From assembly GCF_964199755.1 (NCBI RefSeq), contig NC_133907.1, positions 7,631,001 to 7,695,000 of the forward strand: a DNA stretch of 64,000 nt, given 5' to 3'. The stretch's first letter is position 1, and each line of letters opens with the position of its first letter. The stretch is from Larus michahellis (taxonomy: Eukaryota; Chordata; Aves; Charadriiformes; Laridae). The translations under genes and the position numbers were made by a program. The notes below the pieces were generated by a model, which saw only the letters and a program-made list of their open reading frames with translations, ran no database searches and had not been told where the DNA came from. Positions 14,101 to 28,300 of the stretch are shown here, in pieces.

Positions 14101-17100
14101 TAACCGGACCTAAGTTGTGAATCAGCAAAAATGTCATGAGTTTGTCCTGCATTTTTAAATGATCAATGTTTCTAATAATTTAATCACGCATTATGCTTTA
14201 TGCTCTCCTACGAGTTATTCAACCCTACCAGGTCATCTGCAAACACTGCAGTGATCCTGCCTTGATTAGTCGCACGCCTTTGTCCTGTCCCTTCTAATCT
14301 GTAAGTTAACAGATCCAATGTGAGATCAAAGGCCAGCAAAATGATCTCTCCAGTTCTGCTGCTTGTTAAATGGGTGATGAAACGCCAGTTTTCAGTTAAA
14401 GGATAGTATGGAAGGTATTTTAAAAAGTGTTAAGAATTTTTGTTCAGTGTTCACAGAATATAATAATCACGAGAAGCAGAATTACACTCTTTGTGTATCT
14501 AAATGCTGGTGGAAGGTGCTGGTTTATTTTTGCCAGCTTTTTATGAATTTTCTGAGCATCCTGATGTGTTGCTAACACCTCTTTCAAGCTCAAAAAACTT
14601 TGTTTATTTAGCTACTGAAATTATTGATGGTCTTCAAAATTGACCCCAAGGTAATAGTTCTCTAGTTTCTGATGTCGTTTAGTTTCTCTGGGTCTGAAGC
14701 CTCAAGAATTCAAACTAAGGGCATTAACTTGGAAGACGTAGCTTTTTCTTTATGGCCTTTTTCTTACTCGGGCCAAGTTATCATATGCCTAGGAATTGTG
14801 TAAGACAGTGAATCATTTAAAAACAAAACAAAACAAAAAAAGCAGTATTTGGAAATCTGCATCATGTAACAAGTTGTTTGGATTTTTTTATCCAATGTTC
14901 AAATGTGTTTGCCCTTTGGCATGTGTCAGTGCTAGCTGGGTATTACTCTTTGGTATTCACAAAGTTGAAAAGAACTTGTTCCTATGTAGCCTTTGCATTA
15001 CCTGCTACCAAAAAAAGGGCATGAGGTGTGCCCCTACTTTTCACGGGGGAAAACAATCTTAAACAGGTATCTCTAACTTCAAGAACAATGTAACCACTTC
15101 TGGAATCGGAATATATAGCAACTTTTTTATGAAAAATGAAATGCTTCTTGCTTGTCTTTCTGCAAAGCACTACACAGATTTGCTAACCAAATTACAGTAA
15201 AATTAATTGGAAGTCATTCTGGAAAAGTTTAATTAAAAACAGTATGCAGCAGCATGAGGGGTGAAGGAAGACATGCAGAGTATGGTCAAGTATGTTGCCT
15301 GCAGTTTTTTTATACACCTCATGTCAGTGAGTTTAATTGTTCATAGAAAAGATATTAACATTTTTACCAATCCAAACAAAAAGCAAATTCATTAGTGCCA
15401 TGAGAGAATAATTATCAGATCGTCCACAGGTAGTTATGCAGCTAATGACCTGAAGATGGGAGTGTAATTAAAGCCTTCACTCAGGGCTTCGCTTGCTCTA
15501 ATATCCTTTCCTGTCTCTTCATTTATGTTCTATTCATTAAAACTGTACAGATCATTAACTCATTAATAACCGCAGAATGCAAACGCAGTGAAGTAGAGTG
15601 AATTTAATGTCTCCTTGGGTGTGAAGTATGTTCCAATGCTGGGGTGATAATTTTTTACAACTACTATTAGAGTGGTTCTGTCAATGAAAGAAGCTCCTCA
15701 AAAAAAAAAATAATTATTAAAGCTAACCGAAATTAATATTTCACTGTTAAATAGCAAACTCAGCCCCCAGACAAGTAAGGGAATGAACTGCTATTCTAAA
15801 GATATGTTTTAGAAAGTTATTCTCTCTACTTTTCTGAACTAAAGGGCTGTTTCTTAAGGTACGGATCTTGCCCTTTGTGTCCTATTGTAACACAGGAAAA
15901 ACTACCTGTGTCTTTTCTCCAAGATTATCCCATTAGCGGAACTCCGACAAACATGGACAGAGGTTAGGCAGAAAAATTTACGGGAAAACTGGGATGATTA
16001 TGCATAACAATTAGTTGCATAATGTAATGTGTGTCAGAGGGTATTTTCCTCAAATCTGAGATCTGCTTGGGCCAGCTGAGGAATCTGTTCAAGACCAGCA
16101 TCTTGCCATCTGATCCTGCAAACCCTGCATTCGCTCTCCTGCCACTTAGCTCGCTGAAAACCTTTTCAGTAAAGAACTAATAGTAAAAGATCTCATAAAG
16201 AAAACACTATTTCAGGGCTATTTGATTTCCTCTTCTTATTAAAAGCCCTTTCGAGGCCAGGAGATAGACTTAAGATAACTTGTAGCATTACAGACTGTGT
16301 TCAAGAGACGGGCTCCGTCCTCGGCCATGCCATGTTCCTCTGAGCATCCTTGCCTAGCTCTTCAGGGACAGAATTTCAACACAGCTCCAGTCCCACCGTC
16401 CTGATTTCAGGAAAAATATCACTGCTTAATGGGAGGTCTTTATATACTTTTTTGGTGGCCTTTAATTTTTCTATGCCTCAAATTCCAATCTTCAAAACGT
16501 TCATACAGGTTTTTCTCTGCCACTGTTGAAACAAAGTTTTGCTCAGTGGCAGAACAACAGTAAGAGGAGGAGTGCTCAGGGAGGTACTGCTGTACGAATA
16601 AAATATTAACTTCAGCGTTTTGCTTTATCTAGTGTGGCGTTTGTGGGGTGCACTACATGTTGCTGTTATTCATAATTAAGTCATTGATGGGACAACCGTT
16701 CACCCAGATCAGACTACTGGCCTTTTTCTAGGCGGTTCAGTTGGCTTTAAAAAATGACTACACTTTTACAAGTATCATCGCAAAAAACTTAATTAACAGG
16801 GCACTTAATCACATTTTTGGGCACCAATACATCAGGTATAGATGTCATTTTCATTAATATCCTCCAATATTTATATTTCTCAAGACTCTGTAAAAGTACT
16901 GTTAATGGACTCGAGAAGAAGAGATAATTTTCTTGCTGAACCGAGTCTATGTGATTAAGTGCTCAGTCTCTGGTAACAAATGAATGCAACAACCTTTAAA
17001 TCCTTTCCATACAGACAAATTAATGTATTTTTCATAATAATACTGCTGGAAATCTAGACAGGCCAGTGCATCTTTGTGACTTTCTCTGCATGAGTCAGAT

Positions 17101-18754
17101 TTACAATGCTGCACTGAAAAAAAAAAAAAAGAAAGGGTTACGATGACAAGTTGATAAACAAGTTAAAATAATATAATTTGCACTGTGTCATTTGTATGCT
17201 GTCAGCGTACATATAATTCCAAAAATTACCGTGGGTAAATCCATTATAGGTCTGCTAAGTACTGCTGCTGGGTACATTGAGTCCTGATGCCTCATCATGC
17301 CTTATACCCGTTAGCAATTTGCATGGCAGAGCTACATAGCTCGTCACTGGAAGATGAAAGTCATACTTCCTATTCCAGTAGTGCTGACATTTAAATTTGA
17401 TGTCAATGTTACAGTCTCATCCTAATTTCAAAATCCCTTGTGCTAATAGTGCTTAAGCCTTAATTGCACATTTAATCATAAGAATTACAGAATCACTCTG
17501 AGTTAGACAGGAAAAAAACGCAATGGACATAGATACCAAAGCAAATCAAATAGGAAAGACAACGAAAAGAAGTAATTTTCTGTTTTACAGAAAATGTTAA
17601 ATTTTTTTCAACCAATCAGCACAAATGGTGAAATATGAGATCCCTGTATCACCTTCATCCTGCTAAATGTTGCGTGCCCACTGTAACTAAATATCTAAAA
17701 TTTGTCTGTTTATCTACAATTCTAAAGTGACTAAGGGACTTACTGCCATCAACTCAAGTAATGGACGTGGAGTTTTGTGTAGCTTGCTGGGTTTTTTACA
17801 GCTCTGCACACACACACAAAAAAACAACACGCATTAAAAGTATTCTGTATTTGAAGGGAGAGACAGATTTTTAACATAGTAATTAAAATACTTGGCCTCA
17901 AACAGAAAATCAATCCTATCTACAGGCTCTCTGAACCTAACACTTCAAGGCTACCAACGAACTTGCTAAATGACTACAGTCACCAAGAAATAAATGTTAC
18001 AGAGTTTGTGAAATAATGAACTTAAACTGGAAGATAAGATAGTCAAGAATGTTCAGTGTTAATGCTGAAATGTCAGAACTGCAGTTCATATATCAGTGCA
18101 TGAATCTCACATAGGGTAATTATTTTGAGAAAAGTCAAAATAAGATTTTGAGCGAAAGTCCATAGACATTAGAGAAAGTCTTACTACATGTGTTACTACA
18201 AAGATATGTCAGTAAAAAATATGTTATGCAGTGAAAATTTTTGTGAGGTCTGTAATGCCTAACAAATGACACTCTGATTTCATAATTATGCTGCCAGCTA
18301 CCACCGCATTGTTAGAACTGGGCAAAACTAGATCTCACTTGTTTCAGGAGAAGTTGCCCTTTTCTCACTGAGAAGTGATTTTTTTTTTTTCTCCGTAAAA
18401 GCTTTAAAAGCTTTTTATAAAGAATCCAAAAGTATTACACTGATCCGGAAGCTGACCAAAGACAGGATGAAGACACGATCTGATCCTGTTTCTGACGGTG
18501 GGAATAGGTTTGCTTTTGTATCCAGCTAAATTCTACAGTCTACACTCAGAAAATTGATTTGACTGCTTCTAGTTTAACTGCCATCAAAACCAAATTGATA
18601 CTATGGGGGAAAATAAAAATAATAAATTGAGATGTTTTTGACAACAAAAGTTCAGCAAAAGTACCGATCTCTTGAGCATCACAATTGATGCCATTAGCAT
18701 TCAAGATAGCAGCACAAAGGCAAAGAGAAGCTCAAAGGGCAGAGCAATGCTGGA
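11181..18754. other. Intergenic, no gene recognised
   Basis: AT-rich sequence with an A-rich simple repeat at 11352-11390 and several blocks dense in TAATTA-like motifs (see the separate finding around 15180-15620). The longest open frames are about 100 codons. One of them, minus strand 12299-12057, is proline-rich and looks somewhat protein-like, but it has no clear splice sites and matches no family I know. Confidence 0.55.
11352..11390. repeat. A-rich simple repeat (A)n(CAAAA)n
   Basis: A poly(A) run with regular single C interruptions (AAAAC units). It lies about 170 bp beyond the truncated end of the CR1 fragment and is not the tail of that element, whose 3' end is at 10582. Confidence 0.85.
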
Positions 18755-19145
18755 TTACAGTAAGACTAAAAAATTAGAAGTCTTTAAGATGTGAGTTTTC
18801 TTCCAGGCATCAGAGGTGCATGGAGACGTCTGAAGGGACCCCTCTTCTCCGATACACATCAAATTGTATTTTGCTACATCTTGTGACACTGCAGTAATCG
18901 ATGGCATTATAGCGATAAGTACTTTTGAGTCACACACAATACACTGTTGTATTGCATCTTGGGTCACCAAATCCTGAGAAGCCCAGCGTATGAATGGCAT
19001 TCTTTCCTTTCCATCGTCGGGTGTAAGTAAAGTCAGAAAATCTTGGAACCTCTGCCTTGTGAACCTCCCAGTTTTCAGTGCCATTTGCTTTGATATCAGC
19101 TATGTGTTGCTGGTCAGACCAAACCATCCCAACACAAACCACCAA

Positions 19146-19356
19146 CACCAGCACGCCGTCTTTGCTGTCAGTAACTCCCAGCTGTGTTGATATCGATGTC
19201 ACGTCGCTTGAGGCTGTGCTTCAGTATTTCCTTGAAGATTTTCATCTGACTGCCCTGCAGACGCACTCCCTCTTTTAGTTCACCACGTAACACCTAACTT
19301 GGCAAGCTTCTAAAACTGCTGTCTTCCATTACAGATCTAAGACCAGCCCAGTGAAG
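19146..19356 (-). mobile_element. Decayed non-LTR retrotransposon relic (ORF2 C-terminus)
   Basis: Translated on the minus strand from 19356, the sequence gives LHWAGL, MEDS, then after one stop RGELKEGVR, and then KIFKEILKHSLKRRDIDINT. A +1 frameshift then gives SWELLTA. The order and spacing match the C-terminal block found after the reverse transcriptase in a widespread family of endonuclease/RT LINEs. Its usual pattern is roughly RWAGHV, RM-D-R-PK, GELxxGKRxxGG, KxLKxSL, WExLA. The copy is broken by at least one stop and one frameshift. The flanking minus-strand open frames down to 18755 may belong to the same element but show no motif. The clade is not determined (RTE-like is my guess). 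Confidence 0.6.
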
Positions 19357-19379
19357 TGTACTGTGGTGACCACGGTTTC

Positions 19380-22300
19380 AGCCCCCTGGAAGACTTCTAT
19401 GCTCTAAAATGATATAAAAGAAAACTTCTTCCTACCCTGAATGCAGTGTGGTAAGCACATGAAATCTCTCATGAGCTGTATGTGTTATCAGTAGCAAATC
19501 TGCCCCTTCTTGTATAGAAAATTAGATAAAGTATCCACTTTGCAGACCTTTAATTTAATCTAGAGACTGATACCATATTGCTTCCAAGCTTTATTTCCTA
19601 AAAAAAAAAAACCACAAAAGATGGACAGGCTGTGCTAATGGTATTTGACAGTTCTTCGTCCAAGAGAGCACCCTCCAATAATGTATTTCCAAAGTAGCAA
19701 AAATTTTCATGGCTAACATATGTTATGAATTAAAATGACTAATGACAGGCTGTGATATAAAATGACATGCATAATGTCCTTTTTCCCCAAGTTTATTACG
19801 AGTCTATACCTCTCGAACTAAGCTCATAATCACCTTCATGATGTTTTGTGTGCGTGCTTGCTTCCATGGGGCGGTTATCAGCAAATCAATGTGATTCAGT
19901 GCTTGTAAAACCTCGTAGTCTGTTCAACTGTGCTCACAAAAGTGCTGGCCCATCCATGATACCAGGATCAGCTTACACCATCTGCCGGGCTTTCTGTCAT
20001 GAAAGGACGCTTTCCTGGCTTGCATCTGACTCTGTCTCTGGTTGCATTCTTGAGAAACAACCCTCTCCCTCTTGGGGCATGCTAAAACCCCAAAGCTCCT
20101 GAAGGAATTTTACAAGTGGTTTGGATTTTTTTTTCCTTGGATGACCTAACTTGCAGCTCATTGTGAAAGTCCAGGTCTTGACAGTGTCAAATTCATTGAT
20201 AAGAAACAGAACAGATGATACGCTATTCTATACTTTTCTGACAAATACCTTACTGCCTGCACCGCTTCTGCATTTTAAGCTATATCATGGGTGAAATGGC
20301 ATGTACTGGACTATATTATTCTCAAGAAAGCATTCTAGTAGTGTGCTATCCAAGACACGATAATTTTTGCTGTTTTTTCTTTTTTTTTGATTGTCAATGG
20401 TAATGAAAATGGCACTTTTAAAATCCTACCTTTCCTATGTTTTCCAGCGTGAGGAGACAAAGCAAGCCCTGAGACCATTTTGAGAGAGTAGAGCAATACA
20501 TACAACTAATAGCGATTGCTGACGAGATGTGGCTTAAGCAAGGCACCAGTACACTGCATTTTCTAAGAGATTTGTATGTCCATTCATCAGTTCACCCACT
20601 TAATTCCTTCTTAGTATTTGTCAAGGCTTTTGCTGACTCTGAACATACCTGTCTCTTTTTGCGAGGTCTTTTATTCCCTCTGACAGCCCATCAGAACCTC
20701 AAAATGAAAAGCTTATGTATTATTTATAGGACTTACGCATAGATCCCCATGTTACCTGAAGCTGTGGTGGTTTTTCTTAATTGATAACTATTTTATAAAT
20801 CTGTAACTTTGCTTGGCTTAGATTAGGTATGTCTAGCCTAGTGTTGCATACAGAGCCCTGATTCTAGATCAGTCATTTTCTTCCACTCTTCATTGATGAC
20901 CCTTCATAAATCAATCTGGGCTCAGTTTTGCTCTGACACTCATGAGCTAGGAAGTCATCAGGAGCTTGCAGACATAAATCAGGTGGCCAGGGCTCATTGC
21001 GCATTTATTGTTCATGCAACAATGGTTTGAGATAAAAACCCAGATAAAACATGATAGAAGCTCTACAAGCAGTAGGATACCATACTCTTGGCAATGAAAC
21101 ACCTTGTATATCATCTTTGTGATTCTTAAAGGTCAGCGAATGGGACCACACACACAATATTCAGAGGTATTACTGTGCCTAACGGCTTGCTCACAATTTT
21201 GGTACATATCTGGGTGTAAACATAAAACAAAATATTTATAGTAAACAGCCAATATTTGCCAGATCTGTTCCCTGCTGCTATTTAGTATTTGCAATTCACA
21301 CCATCTCTGGCAGCTGAAGATGCTCAGGATTTGTAAATATCAAACAACTCTCCTCCATTTATACACAACTGAGTTCCCGGTCTGGGAGCAGATCCTTAGC
21401 ACCACTCAGGGAAGTACCTAGGCCACAAGCTTATGTGTAAAACTCTCACATAATCTATGTCATACAGATTAAGCAGCCTATGTTCCTTCCCCCAGACAGG
21501 AAGAAGTCTGGAACTGGACGACCAGAAGGACATACAGAGCTCAGTCTTCACTCAGCTTTGATCTCCTGCTGAGACCAGCCAGGCTGAAACACAGTATATT
21601 ATAGCCCCAGCATACAACATTTCTGTCCAGGGTTTTGGACCTCTTGCATATATATTGCATGTATTTATTTATTATTTTTTTTTTTGTATATGCACAATAT
21701 ATATGATGCAGCCAAGAATGCTTCTTTTTAGTGCAGGTGTACGGAGCTTCCCACAAAAGCTGGACTTCTGATCCAGATCTACGCAAATCTTCAGCACAAA
21801 TAGCTCTACGCAACAACCAGCATCTCCACTAACATTGCAAAAATGCCTGAGCCTTTCAGACACATGGCAGCCCAGTGAGAGCTCCTGGGCGCACACAGTA
21901 CCGTCTCACACTTCCATCTGCTAGTTCTATCAGGTCAGACACAAATTCTTCAGAAAATCACTAGACAATTTTTTTTCCAGCAGAAAGAGGACACATCCAA
22001 AAACACTAGGCAATACAACAGACTTGCTTTTTTTTTTTTCTATTGGAAAAAGGTAATGTCTAAACTTGCCATGTGTCCTTAAGAAAAAGGCAGTGTAGTC
22101 TTGCAAAAAAAGTGGAAGAGCAGCGTCATCAATTCTGTTGTCCTAGAAGTCAAAAGCAGGCTGGAGAATGGACAGGTTCTGGCCCAACTAATTATTTAAT
22201 CACTGAAAGAATTTTAATTAATGCCATAGGAAAAGACATTAATTATCACCTTGAACAAAAACCTTTTATTTGAATTATGCAGTATAAGTAAACAGAATTA

Positions 22301-25300
22301 CATCCTTGTTTTCAGAACTAGTGAGCTCCAAAAACACCTTTTTGCTTTGTACCTGCCACTCTGTGTATCAAACAATCAAATAACTCTTAAATCTCATCAA
22401 ATGAACTCCCAAAGTCATTGAAGAGATAATAAACTAGGGTACAACACTCATCCGGTATACAGTTAAATGTCTTTCATATATCTTTAAGTGGTTATTAATC
22501 TCTGAATTAGTTTAGAATACATTAACCTTCAAGGTAAATTAGATCAATCAAGAAAATGACTCACAAGACTAGGTCTATCTTTTTTGCTCAAATTCAGAGT
22601 GTGTGCCAAGAATATAACAGCAGTGGGGAGAAAGCATTCAAATGCAGCTTTTGCCTGGAAGTATTTATCATGGAGAGGGTCTGGACTTTCATATTCTTCT
22701 CGATGCTTATGAATAAAGTTGTTCCTTAAGAGGGATCAATGACCAGATGAGAACAAAATGTTTACAATTGTGCTAAAGGGGAATTATGCTGTCAATGCAG
22801 AACGACACGAAGCCCATGAAAATTAGGTGTAATCATATCTTCAGCTCAATTTATTTTCCACTCTGGGTTTACTTTAGCCTTGTTTACTTGAATTATAGAA
22901 GTGGCTGAAAAGCTTACTCTCTTCCATTTTGCATATGGCAGACAATCCAGACACTTGTCACATTCTGCTTCAAAATTGCTTCCCTCTTCAACTTTGACTT
23001 CAGATCTTACAGAAAAGATACTTACTTACATAAATACTTACATAAATACTCATGTGGGAATGAACCACCGTTACAGTCACTATGCATGTTGTACTGTGCA
23101 TTGTTCTAAGAAGCTATGAATTCAATGTTTAGCCACTATTTTCTAAAGAAATATGAGAATATTAACACTGAGTAGCAAGAAGACTAACCTGAATTCAAGT
23201 GGTTTTCAATGTGAATGACTGACGGTGAAAGCTTTGTGCTGGTTTAAGCTAATGATTTATTCTGCTGTTGCAAAATGCCATGCATAGTTATCCTGGCTTG
23301 GCTGATAAGTGGTAAGTCACTAAGACAAACTCAGGCTCCTGTGTTTGTGAGAAGATAGTTAACTATTTTTACAGGATAATTCAGATCACACCAGTGATCG
23401 GTGTCACTACTTACAACGCTACATTCCAAATCTACACTTAAAACCCTTAGCTATGAGAAGTGTCACAAGACAAGAGATGCACTTCCTCTAACTGTAGCTA
23501 GTGAAGCACAGCTTTTGTGCGTAGTCATAACACACTGGAAAACTGAAGGAAATCAATATCTTGAAAACCTTTCCTTTGGCTGGTAAGGGGATTATTGTAT
23601 TAAAACTTCAAAGACTGCAGTTCGCCTTCACATCAGAGTATCTAGAAGCATGAGATTTTACAGTGCTGATAGATGACATATTAAGGCTCTATGTGCTGCT
23701 TTACAAATGGGCAAAAAAATCTAAAACATAAATCAGAGCACCTTTTAATACCAGTATGGTGTGTTCAAAGGTAAAACAAAATACAGATAGAATTTGCAAA
23801 GTGAGATCTGAGAGCGCTATGGAAAGCAAGTAATACTGAATATGAGCTCTGGTTTGAAGACACTGCATGTTAAACACCTGACTTAAGAAAGCATTTTGCT
23901 GTTATCAAACTACTGAAGTATTTGTATAGTCCCATTGTTTTCAGTGAGATTGCTTAGAGGTTGGGATTACATGCACTCTTCAGTCTTTCGTTGGACCAGA
24001 ATCTAAGGGCTGGAGCCTGCCCTTCTTGCCTCCAGGGCACAATATGGTATAACGCAAGTAATCTTATTTAAACCACTCCTCCAGTCCACCATTACTTTCC
24101 AGGAGGGTCAAGAGCATCTTGCCAAAGGCAGGTTATGCTAGCCCCAGATGAACAAGAAGGGTATTTTTCTTGTCCTAGAGCATCATGCCCTTAACGGTCC
24201 CAGAGAAGTCACACCAAGCAGTCTGAAGGGTAGCTAAGGATCTGTGCCATGGTTGTCTGCAACAGTGCCACCTTCTTGAGGCATTAGTCATATTGGTTAT
24301 GAAGAATTTCAACACAGGATGGTGAACTCCGCAGTAGAAGAGGGAGATCTAGCTACCACAACCAGTTCCAGCTTCTCTTGAGCCTGTGTTTGCAGACCTT
24401 AGCACAATAAATGCAGGCAGCCAGATCCCATTTTGGGGCAAATCTCTCTAATATTGCAGCCATTTAGCCATCAGGACCACAAAAATCTGCTCCTCAGCTC
24501 TTCCCTTCTGAGCTGCTCTGCACCTGCTGAGATAATGTTCCTCCTTCATCCTAATTGCAGAGAACTGAGTAAAAGCTTTGTCCTTGTACATCTAGGAATA
24601 AAGACAGCGTTTCAGCAATTTTGTTGCAATTAAATACAAGTCTGAATGTGCATGCTGTAATTAAAAATATGTCTGTTTCTTTAAAACAAATCAGTTTTAA
24701 TTGGCATTCTAATTGAAAGCCTCTTAAATATATAGTGATAAATGCTGAGAGATTATTTAAAATCTTGACACCTACATGATGCTTTACAAAGCTCTGAAAA
24801 CATTGACTAATTCACCCTTGCAATAGCTGAGACAGATTAAGTAAATACACCTAGCTAATCTGAGAAGAAAAAGAACTGAACAGAAACTTCATTTTTAAAA
24901 AGAAAATTATTAAAAATTTTCAAGAACATACAGATTTTGGTTAAATGTTCAAAAAATGAGAAATTAGGCTTTTTTATATTCGCACAGCACCTAATCAAAA
25001 TGAACAGTTATTTTTGTATTGAATCTGAATGCTGTCCTGAAATGCCCTGTGCTCATGATAGTGTCAGAAAGGCCCCAGCAGCTTAGCTTAAAAATCCTTC
25101 TAGTCCGTGTCATTCCTTTGAGAGCAATCCATTGTGGTCCAAACAAAGGCAAGTATGAGAACAGAACTAACCTATGGCAACCTATGTGTAGCTCCTTAGC
25201 CTGCAGAACTGTTGCCCTGACTTCCTCCACCAGAGGCGTTGTGATTTTTATGTAGAATATAAGAAAATCTTCAGTCGTTGACTTTGAAATTATCTATCTG

Positions 25301-28300
25301 GAGACAAATTTTCTCTTTCCTATGTTAATGGTTGGCTTATGCCTTAAAACATGAAGTTAATGGTAAGAGTTGGACATTTTTGAATCCTCTGTGGGTAAAC
25401 TGTCCAGAAAGTTGTCAATACATGTCAGGCAAAGCTCTTGCTGAAGCTTTAGAATACACCCGTGCCTGCTCCTGGTTACGTGGCTGGAATTCATCCTCTG
25501 CTGAGGACGAAACACAGACTTCCAGGAGCTCGAGGTCTCATTTATGTTTCAAGTCTTGGTTTCATTGCATTAGTAATGGAGGAATTGTTAGTCCTTCCGT
25601 GAAGATTTTCATTTCCGTAATTTAATTTTGCAAATTCTGTACGATGATGAATTCTCAGCCCCACATTTATACAATCTGCAAGCAGATTGTGTTTAACAAA
25701 AGAAAGGAAGTCCCTCTGATAAGATTTATCCTTTCCACTTAAATCCACAGATTTAAATTCTAAGTTACCAGATGAAATTATTGTAAAATAGATACCTCCA
25801 ATGGATTTAAGGTCTTCTTTCTTAACTGCAATTTTGGCCTAAAATTTACTTTTTCATGACTAATTATTGGTTTGGAGAATGTTAAGATGTAGCTTCACAA
25901 ATTACTTGGACAGTCGCTGTGATATCCCTGGGACACAGAGTATATTTTGGTTTAGTGAATCTTCTAGCACTGACTGGATCTTTATGCAAAGGATAGGCTT
26001 TTTATGATGATCTGAGAATAATAGATGCAACCTCTAAAAGGCGGCCAGCAGAATTATGTAGCTTAAACTTGTCTGTTTATAAATCTTACTGTACTCAAAA
26101 GGATATGCTCTGTATGCCTGAATACTTGTCTGTCTTCAACTTTTATGAAATAGTTCAGATAAAATATAACACGATTTAAATCTCGTCTGAAAAGTAAACC
26201 CAAAAGTATTATTGTATAAATGTCAGCAAGTCTTTGCTTTGCTTTCTCTTTTAATGACTGCTCTACCTAGCAGGCTCTGGCTAAAAAACAGGCATCCAAA
26301 TCTCTAGTTCTTTCAAATATACTTTCACACTCAAAATCCAGCTTTCTCTGTCCAGACAAATGGCTACTTGAAACCAGGACAACTACATGCACTTTATGTC
26401 TTTAGCTACAATAGACTGGACATCACAGCTGTCTGGCTCTGTTCCGCTCATATTGTTACAACAGTTAAAGGAAAAGATTTTTCCTCTCCTTAGGGACTAA
26501 CAAACAATAATTCTTTTCTGTTTTAACATTTCGCAGGCACTAGGGATAGGTGTGTTTTCAGCTGCAATCACTGTACTGTATACTACCTTGGAAAGCTCAG
26601 ATAAGCATTCCAAATACCTGCTTCACAGAGAACAGAGATGAAATAAGATTAGCTCTTTTTAAAAGGCAGGAGAAAAGGGGGCAGGGGAGAATAAAGAAAT
26701 CAATTCCAAAGAGCTACTAAAAATTCAATTCTTCACCTGAATAATTACTTGTGATATCCTCTGAAATACCAGTGTCACTCTAAGGGGTTTATCATTTGAA
26801 GTGGCATTTCCATGGTAGCCAGTACTAGAACTATAATCCCTTCCAAGCTTTTAAATGCTCTAATAAAGCTCAATATCAATAATCAAGGAAGGAACAGTTG
26901 TAGGCTTTACTGTTTTTTTCATCTCATTATTCTTTATAAAATGGCTGTGTTCTTTCTTCTCACAGTAATGCTGCCTTGCCTACTGATTGTACCTCTTTTT
27001 AAGCCACGGGGAAGAAAGAAAATATGATGAGTAATGACATGTGCTTTTCCAGATTTTCCATTTGTAAAAAATAATAATAAAATCTTGAAAATTATATTGC
27101 AGAGACATTACAGAATGTATACATATGCCAGGCACCTTTTTTTTTCATTTTGTGCTTTTCCCTGTTTTCTGAAGAGATAAGAACAATTACTGCTTTTTGT
27201 TCTAAATCGGTATTTCTCACAGGCTTTGCTACTAATTTTGAGTCAATTTTAATACAACATCTAGGAAAAATGTAAACTATTTGCTTACTGCAAATCACAT
27301 TCAACTCTTGCAGACTTTTTGTTGAGGACATTTGCTTCTACAAAGGCAGAGATCTTTGCATGTGTGGTCTTATATTCACCACTTTATAGACAGTGGTAAA
27401 GTTTATGTTTAATTCATGTCCTCTAGCCTAATGTGTCTGGGGCACTCAGTAATGGTTTAGCACACAAGGGTCAACTCTAATTCTCCTACAAACCAAAACA
27501 TTAACCATGGGGAAAAGTGGGCAGATTGCTGAGGATGTTCCTGCTCCGCGCTGCTGTTTCTATAACGGCTAAGATCATCAGCAAAGCTGTTTCAGACATA
27601 CAAAAGGCTTGGATGCCTGAAGATATCATCTCTTCTTCTTCCCAATTACAGTCATAAGATTCCCTCTAAACTCTGTAAAATTCCACATTAGGTAAAAGAA
27701 AGAATTCAGAGGGAATGCCACAGCTTGCTTTGGGTGGGAGAAAGTCCCAGTGCCATGAAATTCAATGACTTTTAATGGAGGCACTAAAACCAATACAAAA
27801 TTCCAAAAGACAACACAGGAAAAAAGAAATGGAACTCATTTTCTCATTGTGTTTCCACCCCTAATTCTTCACACAGTGATTTTGTACAAATGCAACAGCA
27901 ATGAATTCAGAAAATCTGCAAAAGCATACATAAAAATGAAGCTTACGTTTTCTTCCAAACCATTGTTTGTTTTTCCATGTAAGCTGAGAATCCCTTTAGA
28001 AATGGCTAGGATGGAGCTCATTATCGCACTGTGAACAGAAAACCTTCCCGCATTTCTGTCTATAAAATATAGTGCAGACATTTCAAACATTGCTGGTGTC
28101 ACCTTTTCACAGCAAGGTGTAAGTTGGTTCTTAGATTTTTCTTACTCCGTTGCTTCCAAATGAACCATAATAGCTATGAAATGGAAATAATTCTATTTTT
28201 TTGAGCTGTTGCAAATTTCCATGTTTGCTTTGTGCCTTAAATAAATTGTTCCTGTATAATTATGCAGACTACTATAGCTCATTAATTCAGTTCTATTTCA

